Below, piece by piece: positions 1 to 7,739 of a stretch of DNA of 64,000 nt. The stretch covers positions 992,001 through 1,056,000 of the forward strand of contig LMOK01000001.1 in NCBI GenBank assembly GCA_001423545.1, given 5' to 3'. The notes under the pieces were generated by a model that was not told the origin of the DNA, ran no database searches, and saw only the letters and a program-made list of their open reading frames with translations. The number at the start of each line of letters is the position of its first letter. Within the stretch, counting starts at the first letter, position 1. The position numbers were made by a program, and so were the translations under genes. The DNA is from Orlajensenia sp001423545. GTDB lineage: Bacteria > Actinomycetota > Actinomycetes > Actinomycetales > Microbacteriaceae.

Positions 1-2142
1 GATGTCGTAGGCGAGCGCAGGCACCAGCAGAGAGCGCACCAGGAAGGTGTCGAGCAGCACACCGAAGGCCACGATGAACGACAGCTGCACCAGGAACAGG
101 ATCGGCAGGACGCCGAGGGCGGCGAAGGTCGCGGCCAGCACGAGGCCGGCGGAGGTGATCACGCCGCCCGTCACGACCAGTCCGCGCAGGACGCCCTGGC
201 GGGAGCCGTGCACGATCGACTCCTCGCGCACCCTGGTCATGAGGAAGATGTTGTAGTCCACCCCCAACGCCACCAGGAAGACGAAGCCGAACAGCGGCAC
301 AGTCGGGTCGGCCCCCGCGAAGCCGAAGACGCCGTTGAACACCACCGCGGACACGCCCAGAGCGGCGCCGAACGAAAGCACCACCGTGGCGATGAGCAGC
401 ACCGGCGCGACGATCGAGCGCAGCAGCAGCATGAGGATCAGCAGGATGACGCCGAGCACCAGCGGGATGATGAGGTTGCGGTCGTGGATGGCCGCGTTCT
501 TGGTGTCGAGTGCCACGGCGGTGGCCCCTCCGACGAGCACGGGGTCGGCATCCGTGCTCACAGCCGCCAACTGGTCGCGCAGGTCGGCCACGACGGCCTC
601 GGCCTCGTCGGAGTCGCTGGCGTAGTCGAGCGTCGCGTTCAGCTGGACCTGACCGTCGACAACGGTTGGTTCACCGGCAGGGGTTCCGGGAGGGCCGAGC
701 GGCTGGATGCCGTCGGTCGTGACCGGCAGCGACCCGCTGGGCGAGTCCTCGGAGAGGACGGCGACGTCGGAGACACCGTCGGTTCCGAGGGCGATGTCTG
801 CGACCTCCTGCAGGGAGTCCTCGGGCGCGATGATGACGGCGGGGGTGCCCGAGCCGCCGGGGAAGTGCTCCCCGAGCACGGCCTGGCCGTCGCGGGCCTG
901 GGATTCACCGAGCACGAACTCGCTGGTCGGGACGCCGTCGGCCTTCAGCTGGGTGACGCCGAGCGACAGGACGAGGAGGATGAGCGTCGAGACGATCCAG
1001 ATGAGTCGCGGTCGCCTGGCCACGAGACGCGCGACCCACGGCCAGACGCCCTTCGTCGCGATCTCGTCGTCGGCGGCCGTGTGCGCGGCCACCTTCGGGC
1101 GCACGGGCCAGAAGGCGACGCGACCCGCCCAGAGCAGCAGCGCCGGCAGCAGGGTCAGCGAGCCGAGCACGGCGAACACGATGCCGATGGCCGCGACGGG
1201 CCCGAGGATCTTGTTGGAGTTCAGCTCGCTGGCGAGCAGCATGAGCAGACCCGCGATCACCGTGCCACCCGAGGCGAGGATGGGCTCCCACGCGCCCTTG
1301 AGCGCGGCGATGGTGGCATCCCACTTGCGCTCGTGCACGTGCAGCGCCTCGCGGTAGCGCGAGATGTAGAGCAGCGAGTAGTCGGTCGCCGCGCCGATGA
1401 CCAGGATGAACAGGATGCCCTGGGTCTGGCCGTTCAGCAGCAGGATGTCGGCCTTCGCGAGCGAGACGACGGCGAGCACGGCCGCACAGAGCGACGACAG
1501 GCTGGTGCCGAGCACGATCACCGGCAGCAGCGGAGAGCGGTACACGATGATCAGGATGATGAAGACGGCCAGCAGGGCGACGCCGAGCAGGATTCCGTCG
1601 ATGCCCGCGAAGGCGCCGGCGAGATCGGTGGTGAAGCCGGCCGGTCCGGTGACGGATGCCGTGAGCCCGTCGACGGCGGTGTCGGCGATACGTTCCCGCA
1701 TCTCCCCCACGACGTCCTTCGTCTCCGCGCTCGCGTCGATCTGCACGAACAGTTCGGCGGCCTCGCCGTCCTCGGAGACCACGGCGGGCGAGACGCCGTC
1801 AGCGATGACGCCGTCGATGTCCTGGAAGTACTCGGCGTCGGCGTCGATGGCCGAGTCGTCGGCATCCGTCAACCCGCCATCGCGCTGGTAGACGACGATC
1901 GCCGGGATCACGTCACCGTCGCGGAAGCCCTCCTGGAGCTCCTGCACCTGCGTGGCCTCGGAGTCGGCCGGGAGGAACTGGGACTGGTCGTTCTCGACGA
2001 CGCTGCTGAGGGACCCGAACGAGGCGCCACCGGCACCGAACAGGCCGAACCAGACGAGGATCAGGACGGCGGGGAGGGTGACCCTCAACCAGACCGGAAC
2101 ACGGGAGGACGATGCGGCTGCGGGTTTCTTGGAGGGGCTCAC
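1..2142 (-). CDS. MMPL/RND-family membrane transporter (3' end outside window)
   Basis: A proton-driven RND-type exporter of the MMPL family, sitting in the cytoplasmic membrane; members export lipids, drugs or other hydrophobic compounds, and the substrate here is unknown. The first 714 residues are present and only a short C-terminal tail should be missing. A GTG at 2142 preceded by GGCGG is the best start. After a short basic N-terminus comes a membrane segment and then a large extracytoplasmic loop. Both family signatures are visible: a first-half helix with GAATDYSLL followed by SRYREAL, and a second-half helix with VDYNIFLMTRVREE. The last visible residues (LLDTFLVRSLLVPAL) are the usual end of the final helix. 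It follows sigR-rsrA on the same strand after an 86-bp gap that contains an operator-like inverted repeat. The family call is secure. Confidence 0.93.
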   Translation of the reverse strand, partial: MSPSKKPAAASSSRVPVWLRVTLPAVLILVWFGLFGAGGASFGSLSSVVENDQSQFLPADSEATQVQELQEGFRDGDVIPAIVVYQRDGGLTDADDSAIDADAEYFQDIDGVIADGVSPAVVSEDGEAAELFVQIDASAETKDVVGEMRERIADTAVDGLTASVTGPAGFTTDLAGAFAGIDGILLGVALLAVFIILIIVYRSPLLPVIVLGTSLSSLCAAVLAVVSLAKADILLLNGQTQGILFILVIGAATDYSLLYISRYREALHVHERKWDATIAALKGAWEPILASGGTVIAGLLMLLASELNSNKILGPVAAIGIVFAVLGSLTLLPALLLWAGRVAFWPVRPKVAAHTAADDEIATKGVWPWVARLVARRPRLIWIVSTLILLVLSLGVTQLKADGVPTSEFVLGESQARDGQAVLGEHFPGGSGTPAVIIAPEDSLQEVADIALGTDGVSDVAVLSEDSPSGSLPVTTDGIQPLGPPGTPAGEPTVVDGQVQLNATLDYASDSDEAEAVVADLRDQLAAVSTDADPVLVGGATAVALDTKNAAIHDRNLIIPLVLGVILLILMLLLRSIVAPVLLIATVVLSFGAALGVSAVVFNGVFGFAGADPTVPLFGFVFLVALGVDYNIFLMTRVREESIVHGSRQGVLRGLVVTGGVITSAGLVLAATFAALGVLPILFLVQLSFIVAFGVLLDTFLVRSLLVPALAYDI

Positions 2143-2150
2143 CCGCCAAT

Positions 2151-2165
2151 GCTAACCGAGTTAGC
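2151..2165 (-). promoter_or_regulatory. Operator-like inverted repeat next to the MMPL start
   Basis: GCTAAC-CGA-GTTAGC is a perfect 6-bp inverted repeat with a 3-bp spacer, 8 bp upstream of the GTG start of the MMPL gene. MMPL exporters are often repressed by a TetR-family regulator encoded beside them, and a repeat of this kind is a plausible operator. No regulator gene is visible in the window, but the downstream side of the exporter is cut off. That it is bound by a repressor is inference. Confidence 0.45.
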
Positions 2166-2228
2166 TTCTCTGTGACGAAACGAAAATTCTCCGGGCGGGG
2201 CGGCGATCACCGCCGACGTGCTCCGGGC

Positions 2229-2471
2229 CTAGTGCGTGGCCTGCAGCGAACGCAGGCTCGCGAGCACCTGGGCGCGCAGCTCCTCGGGAGCCGCCTCCTT
2301 GCAGGCACGCTGCACGGCCTCGGTCAGCACGCGTCCGACGTGGTGCTCCGACGTGCAGTCGGGGCAGTTCGCCAGGTGGTCGCGGATGTCCTGCGCGTCA
2401 GCGCTGCACAACTCGTTGTGCAGGTACTCCTCGAGTTCGGCCTTGGCCTTGTCGCATCCACAGTCGGTCAT
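2229..2471 (-). CDS. rsrA: RsrA/RshA-type zinc anti-sigma factor
   Basis: An 80-residue cytoplasmic anti-sigma factor that holds SigR inactive until thiol oxidation forms disulfides and releases zinc. The zinc-anti-sigma signature H-x3-C-x2-C is present (H32, C36, C39), with N-terminal cysteines C4 and C6 where the family has its further ligand, and C22 in addition. Length fits RsrA (about 100 residues) and RshA. Its ATG overlaps the sigR stop as ATGA (2468-2471), so the two are translationally coupled, which matches the need for balanced amounts. It lies immediately downstream of sigR, as in Streptomyces and mycobacteria. Confidence 0.92.
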   Translation of the reverse strand: MTDCGCDKAKAELEEYLHNELCSADAQDIRDHLANCPDCTSEHHVGRVLTEAVQRACKEAAPEELRAQVLASLRSLQATH

Positions 2472-3082
2472 CTGCTGCTCCTGGTCTGGGCGGGGGGCGT
2501 CGTGCCGATGCCCTGCTCCGCCGCGTATTCGGCCAGTGATTCGCGAAGCATTCGCCTGCCACGGTGCAGACGGCTCATCACTGTGCCGATCGGGGTTTTC
2601 ATGATGTCGGCGATCTCCTGGTAGGCGAATCCCTCGACGTCGGCGAGGTACACCGCCAGCCTGAAGTCCTCGGGGATGGCCTGGAGGGCATCCTTCACCG
2701 CGCTGTCGGGCAGGTGGTCGATCGCCTCGGCCTCGGCGGACCGGCTCGACATGGCCGTCGTCGAGACGGCCCCGCCCAACTGCCAGTCCTCGAGCTCGTC
2801 GATCGTGCCCTGGTAGGGCTCGCGCTGCTTCTTGCGGTAGGTGTTGATGAAGGTGTTGGTGAGGATCCGATAGAGCCAGGCCTTCAGGTTCGTGCCCTGC
2901 TCGAACTGCGTGAAGGCGGCGAACGCCTTCACGAAGGTCTCCTGAACGAGATCCGCGGCGTCTGCCGGGTTCTTGGTCATGCGCATGGCTGCTGCGTACA
3001 GCTGGTCCATGAAGGGCAGGGCCTGCTGCTCGAACAGTGTTCCGAGAGCGGGCTCGGATTCCTCGGCTGGTTCCGGATTCAT
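2468..3082 (-). CDS. sigR: ECF sigma factor of the SigR/SigH thiol-oxidative-stress type
   Basis: A 204-residue group IV sigma factor that directs RNA polymerase to GGAAT-N18-GTT promoters of thiol-homeostasis genes. Region 2 includes ADLVQETFVKAF and a segment ending YRILTNTFINTYRKKQ; region 4 includes FRLAVYLADVEGF and GTVMSRLHRGR. The ATG at 3082 has AGGA nearby and gives the usual N-terminus, but the frame stays open upstream to an ATG at 3190 and a GTG at 3205, adding 36 or 41 residues. Streptomyces makes an unstable longer isoform from an upstream SigR-dependent promoter, and a matching promoter is present here at 3219-3244. Coupled to rsrA by an ATGA overlap. Confidence 0.93.
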   Translation of the reverse strand: MNPEPAEESEPALGTLFEQQALPFMDQLYAAAMRMTKNPADAADLVQETFVKAFAAFTQFEQGTNLKAWLYRILTNTFINTYRKKQREPYQGTIDELEDWQLGGAVSTTAMSSRSAEAEAIDHLPDSAVKDALQAIPEDFRLAVYLADVEGFAYQEIADIMKTPIGTVMSRLHRGRRMLRESLAEYAAEQGIGTTPPAQTRSSR

Positions 3083-3218
3083 CACCGGCCATCCTAGATG
3101 CTGACGCTCGGTGAGGGTCGACGGGGAGACGGATACGGCTGCCGCCGAATCGCGCTCGAGCACGCCTGTCACACTCACTGATGCCTCCATCCGTCGTTTC
3201 TTCACCGACTATCGTGAT

Positions 3219-3244
3219 AACCGATGCTCATCTCGCGATATTCC
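3219..3244 (-). promoter_or_regulatory. SigR-type promoter of sigR (GGAAT-N18-GTT)
   Basis: On the minus strand GGAAT (3244-3240) is followed after exactly 18 bp by GTT (3221-3219), the consensus reported for SigR of Streptomyces and SigH of mycobacteria. It faces sigR and would start RNA near 3212, about 130 bp before the short ATG and just before the in-frame GTG at 3205. Positive autoregulation of sigR is well known in Streptomyces. The element covers the start codon of the divergent aroA, so SigR binding could also affect aroA expression; that last point is inference. Confidence 0.82.
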
Positions 3245-4648
3245 GCACCGGACTTCAATCCCTACGGCGATGAAAGCCCCGACGACCCCGACGTGCTCTG
3301 GGCCGCACCCGTGGCGACCACCGGCGTGCGCTCCGTCGTCGCCCTCCCGGGCTCCAAATCGCTGACGAACCGCGAGCTCGTGCTGTCCGCCCTGGCGGAT
3401 GCCCCCTCCCGACTGCGGGCTCCCCTGCGCTCCCGGGACACGGCCCTGATGATCGAAGCCCTGCGATCGCTCGGCGTGAGCATCGAGGAGACGCCGGGCG
3501 GCGGCGATTTCGGTCCCGACCTGATCATCACCCCGGCCCAGGAGCTCACCGGATCCACCACCATCGACTGCGGCCTCGCAGGCACCGTCATGCGCTTCCT
3601 GCCCCCTGTCGCCGGTCTCGCGCTCGGCCCGACGACCTTCGACGGCGACGAGGGCGCACGCCGTCGGCCCATGGCCACGACGATCTCCTCCCTTCGCGAC
3701 CTCGGCGTCGACATCAACGACGATGCCCGCGCCGCCCTGCCGTTCACTGTGCACGGCAGCGGCAGGGTCGCGGGTGGCGCGATCACGATCGACGCGACCC
3801 TCACCAGCCAGTTCGTCTCCGGCCTGCTCCTGGCGGCCGCCCGCTTCGAGAGCGGCCTCGACCTCCGCCACGACGGCGAGCGCCTCCCCAGCCAGCCGCA
3901 CATCGAGATGACGATCGCCACGCTGGCCCAGCGCGGCGTCGTGGTGCGCCAGCCCGAGACCGGGCAGTGGATCGTCGCCCCCGGTTCCATCGCGGGCGCG
4001 GATGTCGCCATCGAGCCCGACCTCTCGAACGCCGCGCCGTTCCTCGCCGCAGCCCTCGTCACCGGCGGCAGCGTCACCATTCCCGGCTGGCCGGCCGAGA
4101 CGACGCAGGTCGGCAACGACCTGCTCGACCTGCTGCCGCTGTTCGGGGCGACCGTGGAGCGCGACGGCGACAGCGTCACCGTCACGGGCGGAGACGGCAT
4201 CCGGGGCGTCACCCTCGACCTGTCCACGGGCGGCGAGCTGGTTCCCAACCTGGTCGCCCTGGCAGCTCTCGCCGACGGACCGAGCGAGTTCACGGGCATC
4301 GGTCACATCCGCCACCACGAGACCGACCGTCTCGCCGCCCTGGCCGCCGAGATCAACGGACTCGGCGGACGGGTGACCGAGCTCGAGGACGGCCTGCGCA
4401 TCGAGCCTGCGCCCCTGCACGGTGGCGTCTGGAAGAGCTACGCCGACCACCGCATGGCCACGACGGGCGCCATCATCGGCCTCGCGGTCCCCGGGGTCGA
4501 GATCCACGACATCGCCACGACGGCGAAGACCCTCCCCCAGTTCCCGCAGCTCTGGCACACGATGCTCGGCACCGCCGGGACGGCGGCGTCGGCGACGGCG
4601 GACACCACCATCGACCTCCCCCCGCTCGGGACGGGTTCCCCGGCATGA
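3224..4648 (+). CDS. aroA: 3-phosphoshikimate 1-carboxyvinyltransferase (EPSP synthase)
   Basis: Catalyses the sixth step of the shikimate pathway, joining shikimate-3-phosphate and phosphoenolpyruvate to give EPSP in the cytoplasm. The 474-residue product carries the N-terminal motif LPGSKSLTNRELVL, the GTVMRFLPP segment, and the C-terminal DRLAAL and SYADHRMA motifs of the family, so both domains are intact. The ATG at 3224 lacks a ribosome binding site; a TATCGT hexamer ends 8 bp before it, so the mRNA could be leaderless. A start inside the poorly conserved first 30 residues cannot be excluded. It overlaps rsgA by ATGA, as in the Rv3227-Rv3228 pair. Confidence 0.95.
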   Translation: MLISRYSAPDFNPYGDESPDDPDVLWAAPVATTGVRSVVALPGSKSLTNRELVLSALADAPSRLRAPLRSRDTALMIEALRSLGVSIEETPGGGDFGPDLIITPAQELTGSTTIDCGLAGTVMRFLPPVAGLALGPTTFDGDEGARRRPMATTISSLRDLGVDINDDARAALPFTVHGSGRVAGGAITIDATLTSQFVSGLLLAAARFESGLDLRHDGERLPSQPHIEMTIATLAQRGVVVRQPETGQWIVAPGSIAGADVAIEPDLSNAAPFLAAALVTGGSVTIPGWPAETTQVGNDLLDLLPLFGATVERDGDSVTVTGGDGIRGVTLDLSTGGELVPNLVALAALADGPSEFTGIGHIRHHETDRLAALAAEINGLGGRVTELEDGLRIEPAPLHGGVWKSYADHRMATTGAIIGLAVPGVEIHDIATTAKTLPQFPQLWHTMLGTAGTAASATADTTIDLPPLGTGSPA

Positions 4649-5697
4649 GCTGGTGGGAGTCAGACGAGGACGAGGACGAGCCCGAGTTCGACGAGGCCGA
4701 CATCAGGGTCCGTCCGAATCCGAAGGCGAATCGTCCGCGCACGAAGACCAGGCCCGCCTACACGCAGGCCATCACCGCCCGCGTGCTCGGAGTCGACCGC
4801 GGGCGCTACACGGTGCTCGTCGACGAGAACCTCGAGACCGAGCACGAGGTCACGGCTGCCCGCGCCCGCGAACTGCGCAAGCAACCCGTGGTCAACGGCG
4901 ACCGCGTCGACATCGTCGGCGACTCGACCGGTGACGAGGGCACACTCGCCCGCATCGTCCGCATCCAGCCGCGCACCACGCTGCTGCGTCGCAGCGCCGA
5001 CGACACCGACGCCATCGAGCGCGTGGTCGTCGCCAATGCCGACCAGATGCTCATCGTGGTGGCTGCGGCCAATCCCGAGCCGCGCGTTCGGCTCGTCGAC
5101 CGCTACCTCGTGGCCGCCTACGACGCCGGCATCCGCCCGATGCTCGTCGTCACGAAGACCGACCTGGCAGACCCGTCCGAGTTCCTCGCGAACTTCGCCG
5201 GTCTGGGCCTCACCGTCTTCACGAGCCGCAGCGACGACATCCCCCTCGACATCATCACGGCCGACCTCATCGGACACGAGACCGTGTTGGTCGGCCACTC
5301 CGGCGTCGGGAAGTCCACGCTCGTCAACGCCCTGGTGCCCGACGCCAACAGGGCGACGGGCGTCGTCAACACGGTCACGGGTCGGGGAAGGCACACCTCG
5401 TCGTCGACGGTGTCGCTGCGCATCGACGTTCCGGCCGGCCGTGGCTGGGCCATCGACACCCCCGGCGTGAGATCCTTCGGCCTGGGCCACGTCGACACGG
5501 CGAACATCCTCAAGTCGTTCACCGACCTCGACGCCATCGCCCAGCGCTGCCCGCGCGGCTGCACGCACCTCCCCGATGCCCCGGACTGCGCCATCAACGA
5601 GGCCGTGGCAGCCGGGGAGCTCGGCGAACAGGGTGTCGCGCGCCTCGACTCGCTGCAGCGCCTGCTCACGACGTTCTCGGAGCGACCGACGTTCTGA
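4645..5697 (+). CDS. rsgA: Ribosome small-subunit-dependent GTPase RsgA (YjeQ)
   Basis: A 350-residue circularly permuted GTPase that acts late in 30S subunit maturation and checks the decoding centre. The motif order is permuted as expected: G4 TKTD at 170-173, the P-loop GHSGVGKST at 217-225, and G3 DTPG at 271-274. An OB-fold lies at about 40-115 and the C-terminal zinc knuckle has C302, C306, H308 and C315. The N-terminus is very acidic (ESDEDEDEPEFDEAD) and is followed by a basic stretch, an extension common in actinobacterial homologues. The start ATG overlaps the aroA stop, so the two are translationally coupled. Confidence 0.95.
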   Translation: MSWWESDEDEDEPEFDEADIRVRPNPKANRPRTKTRPAYTQAITARVLGVDRGRYTVLVDENLETEHEVTAARARELRKQPVVNGDRVDIVGDSTGDEGTLARIVRIQPRTTLLRRSADDTDAIERVVVANADQMLIVVAAANPEPRVRLVDRYLVAAYDAGIRPMLVVTKTDLADPSEFLANFAGLGLTVFTSRSDDIPLDIITADLIGHETVLVGHSGVGKSTLVNALVPDANRATGVVNTVTGRGRHTSSSTVSLRIDVPAGRGWAIDTPGVRSFGLGHVDTANILKSFTDLDAIAQRCPRGCTHLPDAPDCAINEAVAAGELGEQGVARLDSLQRLLTTFSERPTF

Positions 5698-5727
5698 CCC
5701 GTCGCTCCCGTGCGGGAGGATGGAGGG

Positions 5728-6204
5728 ATGACCGAACCGTTCCGCCTGCAGACCGGCGACACCGCGCCCGCCTTCACCCTCCTCGACCAGGACGGCACGC
5801 CCGTCTCCCTCGCCGACTACGCGGGTCGCCGCGTCATCGTGTACTTCTACCCCGAGGCGATGACTCCCGGATGCACCACCCAGGCGTGCGACTTCCGCGA
5901 CAACCTCTCGTCGCTGGCCGGCGCCGGGTACCAGGTCCTCGGCATCTCGAAGGACTCCGTCGCCAAGCTCAAGAGGTTCCAGGAGGAGGACTCCATCTCC
6001 TTCCCCCTGCTCTCTGATGAGGATCTCGCGGTGCACGTCGCCTACGGAACCTGGGGCGAGAAGAACTCCTACGGACGGATCGTCACGGGGACGCTGCGCT
6101 CGACCTTCGTGATCGACGAGGCCGGCGTCATCAGCCATGCCCTCTACAACGTCAAGGCGACGGGACACATCTCGATGCTGCGTCGGAAGCTCGGCATCGA
6201 CTGA
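5728..6204 (+). CDS. bcp: Bcp/PrxQ-type thioredoxin-dependent peroxiredoxin
   Basis: A 158-residue cytoplasmic peroxidase that reduces hydrogen peroxide and organic peroxides using a thiol donor. The peroxidatic cysteine C49 lies in TPGCTTQAC, with the resolving C54 five residues on, the classical PrxQ arrangement. Other family features are YFYPEAMTPG, GISKDS and the closing LRSTFVID strand. The ATG at 5728 is preceded by GGAGG in TGGAGGG. It starts 30 bp after rsgA on the same strand and may be cotranscribed. An antioxidant enzyme near sigR-rsrA fits the local oxidative-stress theme, but no SigR promoter was found directly in front of it. Confidence 0.94.
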   Translation: MTEPFRLQTGDTAPAFTLLDQDGTPVSLADYAGRRVIVYFYPEAMTPGCTTQACDFRDNLSSLAGAGYQVLGISKDSVAKLKRFQEEDSISFPLLSDEDLAVHVAYGTWGEKNSYGRIVTGTLRSTFVIDEAGVISHALYNVKATGHISMLRRKLGID

Positions 6205-6334
6205 TCCGCGCCGGGCGGAGATTTCCCTGATGCCGAGGCCGATGTTCTCGCTACGCTGGGGACCAGTCCGGCGCACCGAGGCGCCGACTTCGACTGGCAT
6301 GCTCGATCGCCCCGCGACATGGGAGACACCTGAG

Positions 6335-6760
6335 ATGAAACGACACGTCATCGCCACCACCGGCGCAGCTCTCCTGCTCATCCTCCTGACCGGATGTACG
6401 CCGAGCGGCCAGGCGGTGGAGGACTTCTCCGGTGTCCCCGACGACATCACGACGTCCGAGAAGATCCCGGTCGACACCGATGGCGCTCCCCAGGCGTTCT
6501 ACCTCAACGACGGCGGGGAGCTCGCCGTCGTCCTGTGGGGCAGTTCCACCTGCCCGTACATCGGCACGGACATCTCGGTCGTGAAGGAGGCGGACGAGGG
6601 CAACGAGGTGGAGGTCGCCGTCGCCCCGCTCCCCGACCAGCCGTGCACCATGGACCTCGTTCCGCACACCACGGTGTTCTGGACCCCGACCAAGACGACG
6701 ACGACCAAACCGCTCATCGTGCGCGTGCTCGACGCCGTCATCGAGGTTCCGGTCAAGTAG
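6335..6760 (+). CDS. Putative lipoprotein of unknown function
   Basis: A 141-residue exported protein that I do not recognise. It starts MKRHVIA, has a hydrophobic stretch and then a clear lipobox LLTGC, so signal peptidase II should cleave before the cysteine and the mature protein should be anchored on the outer face of the membrane. The mature part is short and rich in Thr, Val, Asp and Glu, with two further cysteines (in STCPY and QPCTM) that could form a disulfide. No enzyme motif is visible. It lies 130 bp after bcp and converges with the membrane protein that ends at 6785. Confidence 0.75.
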   Translation: MKRHVIATTGAALLLILLTGCTPSGQAVEDFSGVPDDITTSEKIPVDTDGAPQAFYLNDGGELAVVLWGSSTCPYIGTDISVVKEADEGNEVEVAVAPLPDQPCTMDLVPHTTVFWTPTKTTTTKPLIVRVLDAVIEVPVK

Positions 6761-6784
6761 CCGGCGAGCCGACCTCGTGCGGCC

Positions 6785-7237
6785 TCAGTAGGCCGGCCGC
6801 TCCAGTTCGTGCGTGAATGCCACGCGGACACCGGGCACGAGCAGCAGCACGATGACGGCCACGGACGGCACCAACAGGGCCCAGCCGATGTCGGGGCGGG
6901 CATAAAGGCCCTGGAAGCAGCCGACCGCGATGGCGATCTGCAGCACCTGCCAGGTGACGGCCGCCCCGCGGATCCACGGCCTGTCCCGCGCTGCGCCGAT
7001 GGCGATGGCAGACACGAAGACGGCCGCGATCACGACGATCACGAAGATGGCGACGGCGCTCGTCAGCGAGCTCGGTTCGGCCGTCAACAACTCGAGCAGG
7101 AACCACACGGCGACCCCGATGACGAGGGCTGCCTCCGCGAACAGGATCACACGGAGAACCGCGATCAGAGCCCTGTTACGAACCGGCGCGCTGGGGGAAT
7201 CCTCAGGTTCTGACCCCCGAACAGGACGGGCATTCAC
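6785..7237 (-). CDS. Small integral membrane protein, function unknown
   Basis: A 150-residue protein with about four predicted membrane segments, roughly at residues 23-50, 60-85, 92-112 and 117-138, after a hydrophilic N-terminus. The start is a GTG at 7237; an ATG at 7233 is out of frame. The C-terminal tail (FTHELERPAY) is short. It resembles small four-helix membrane proteins common in Microbacteriaceae and gives no hint of substrate or partner. It is divergent from whiB1, sharing a 186-bp AT-rich intergenic region, and converges with the lipoprotein gene. Confidence 0.7.
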   Translation of the reverse strand: MNARPVRGSEPEDSPSAPVRNRALIAVLRVILFAEAALVIGVAVWFLLELLTAEPSSLTSAVAIFVIVVIAAVFVSAIAIGAARDRPWIRGAAVTWQVLQIAIAVGCFQGLYARPDIGWALLVPSVAVIVLLLVPGVRVAFTHELERPAY

Positions 7238-7290
7238 AGGGTTATCCCATTCAAAACTATTGATCCGATTCTTTTACTATGCGACCATAT

Positions 7291-7330
7291 TTGAGGTCAA
7301 GTTTTGCTCACAGGGTCGTGAGCTGTTCAC
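7291..7330. promoter_or_regulatory. Cluster of inverted repeats upstream of whiB1
   Basis: This AT-rich intergenic segment holds TTGA-N2-TCAA (7291-7300), a perfect GCTCAC-N6-GTGAGC repeat (7306-7323) and an overlapping GTGA-N5-TCAC (7318-7330). In mycobacteria whiB1 is controlled by the cAMP receptor protein through GTGA-N6-TCAC sites; the spacing here is one base short, so a CRP site is only a possibility. A TTGACC at 7353-7358 could be a -35 element for whiB1, but no good -10 pairs with it. Confidence 0.4.
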
Positions 7331-7423
7331 TCCTGAGTTTACTTCCTGCAACTTGACCTTCACCCCCCGTTGCATTCTGAGGCCATACGGCCATGCACCC
7401 CCGCAATACAAAGGAGCACCCCC

Positions 7424-7672
7424 ATGGATTGGCGCGACAAGGCCGCCTGCCTCACCGCAGACCCCGAACTGTTCTTCCCGGTCGGCAACACCGGACCGGC
7501 CGTCGACCAGATCGAGAAGGCCAAGACCGTCTGCTCGCGCTGCAACGTCACCGAGATCTGCCTGCAGTACGCCCTCGAGACCGGTCAGGACTCGGGCGTC
7601 TGGGGAGGCCTCAGCGAAGACGAGCGCCGCGCACTCAAGCGCCGCGCCGCTCGCGCCCGTCGCGCTTCCTAG
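7424..7672 (+). CDS. whiB1: WhiB1/WblE-type iron-sulfur transcription factor
   Basis: An 82-residue WhiB-like protein that binds a [4Fe-4S] cluster, senses nitric oxide or redox state, and acts at promoters together with the principal sigma factor. The four cluster cysteines are C9, C37, C40 and C46, followed by the turn motif GVWGG at 58-62 and a basic DNA-binding tail (RRALKRRAARARR). The ATG at 7424 is preceded by AAAGGAG. The neighbouring convergent pdtaS matches the Rv3219-Rv3220c pair, supporting orthology with WhiB1, which is essential in mycobacteria. Confidence 0.93.
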   Translation: MDWRDKAACLTADPELFFPVGNTGPAVDQIEKAKTVCSRCNVTEICLQYALETGQDSGVWGGLSEDERRALKRRAARARRAS

Positions 7673-7690
7673 CCCGACCAGAGCACAGCA

Positions 7691-7722
7691 GAACGCGCCC
7701 TCGTCCGCGAGGGCGCGTTCTT
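7691..7722. terminator. Bidirectional hairpin terminator between whiB1 and pdtaS
   Basis: A perfect 13-bp stem, GAACGCGCCCTCG at 7691-7703 pairing with 7708-7720, closes a 4-nt loop and is followed by TT. It lies 18 bp after the whiB1 stop and before the stop of the convergent kinase gene. The U-run is short, as is usual in actinobacteria. Confidence 0.8.
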
Positions 7723-7739
7723 GCTGCCACCTCCGACTG

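Noticed and set aside
208..2175. A 655-codon open frame on the plus strand, opposite the MMPL gene
   Set aside because: The peptide is an Arg/Asp/His/Gln-rich low-complexity string with no fold or motif. The minus strand gives a normal MMPL transporter, and long antisense frames are common in GC-rich DNA.
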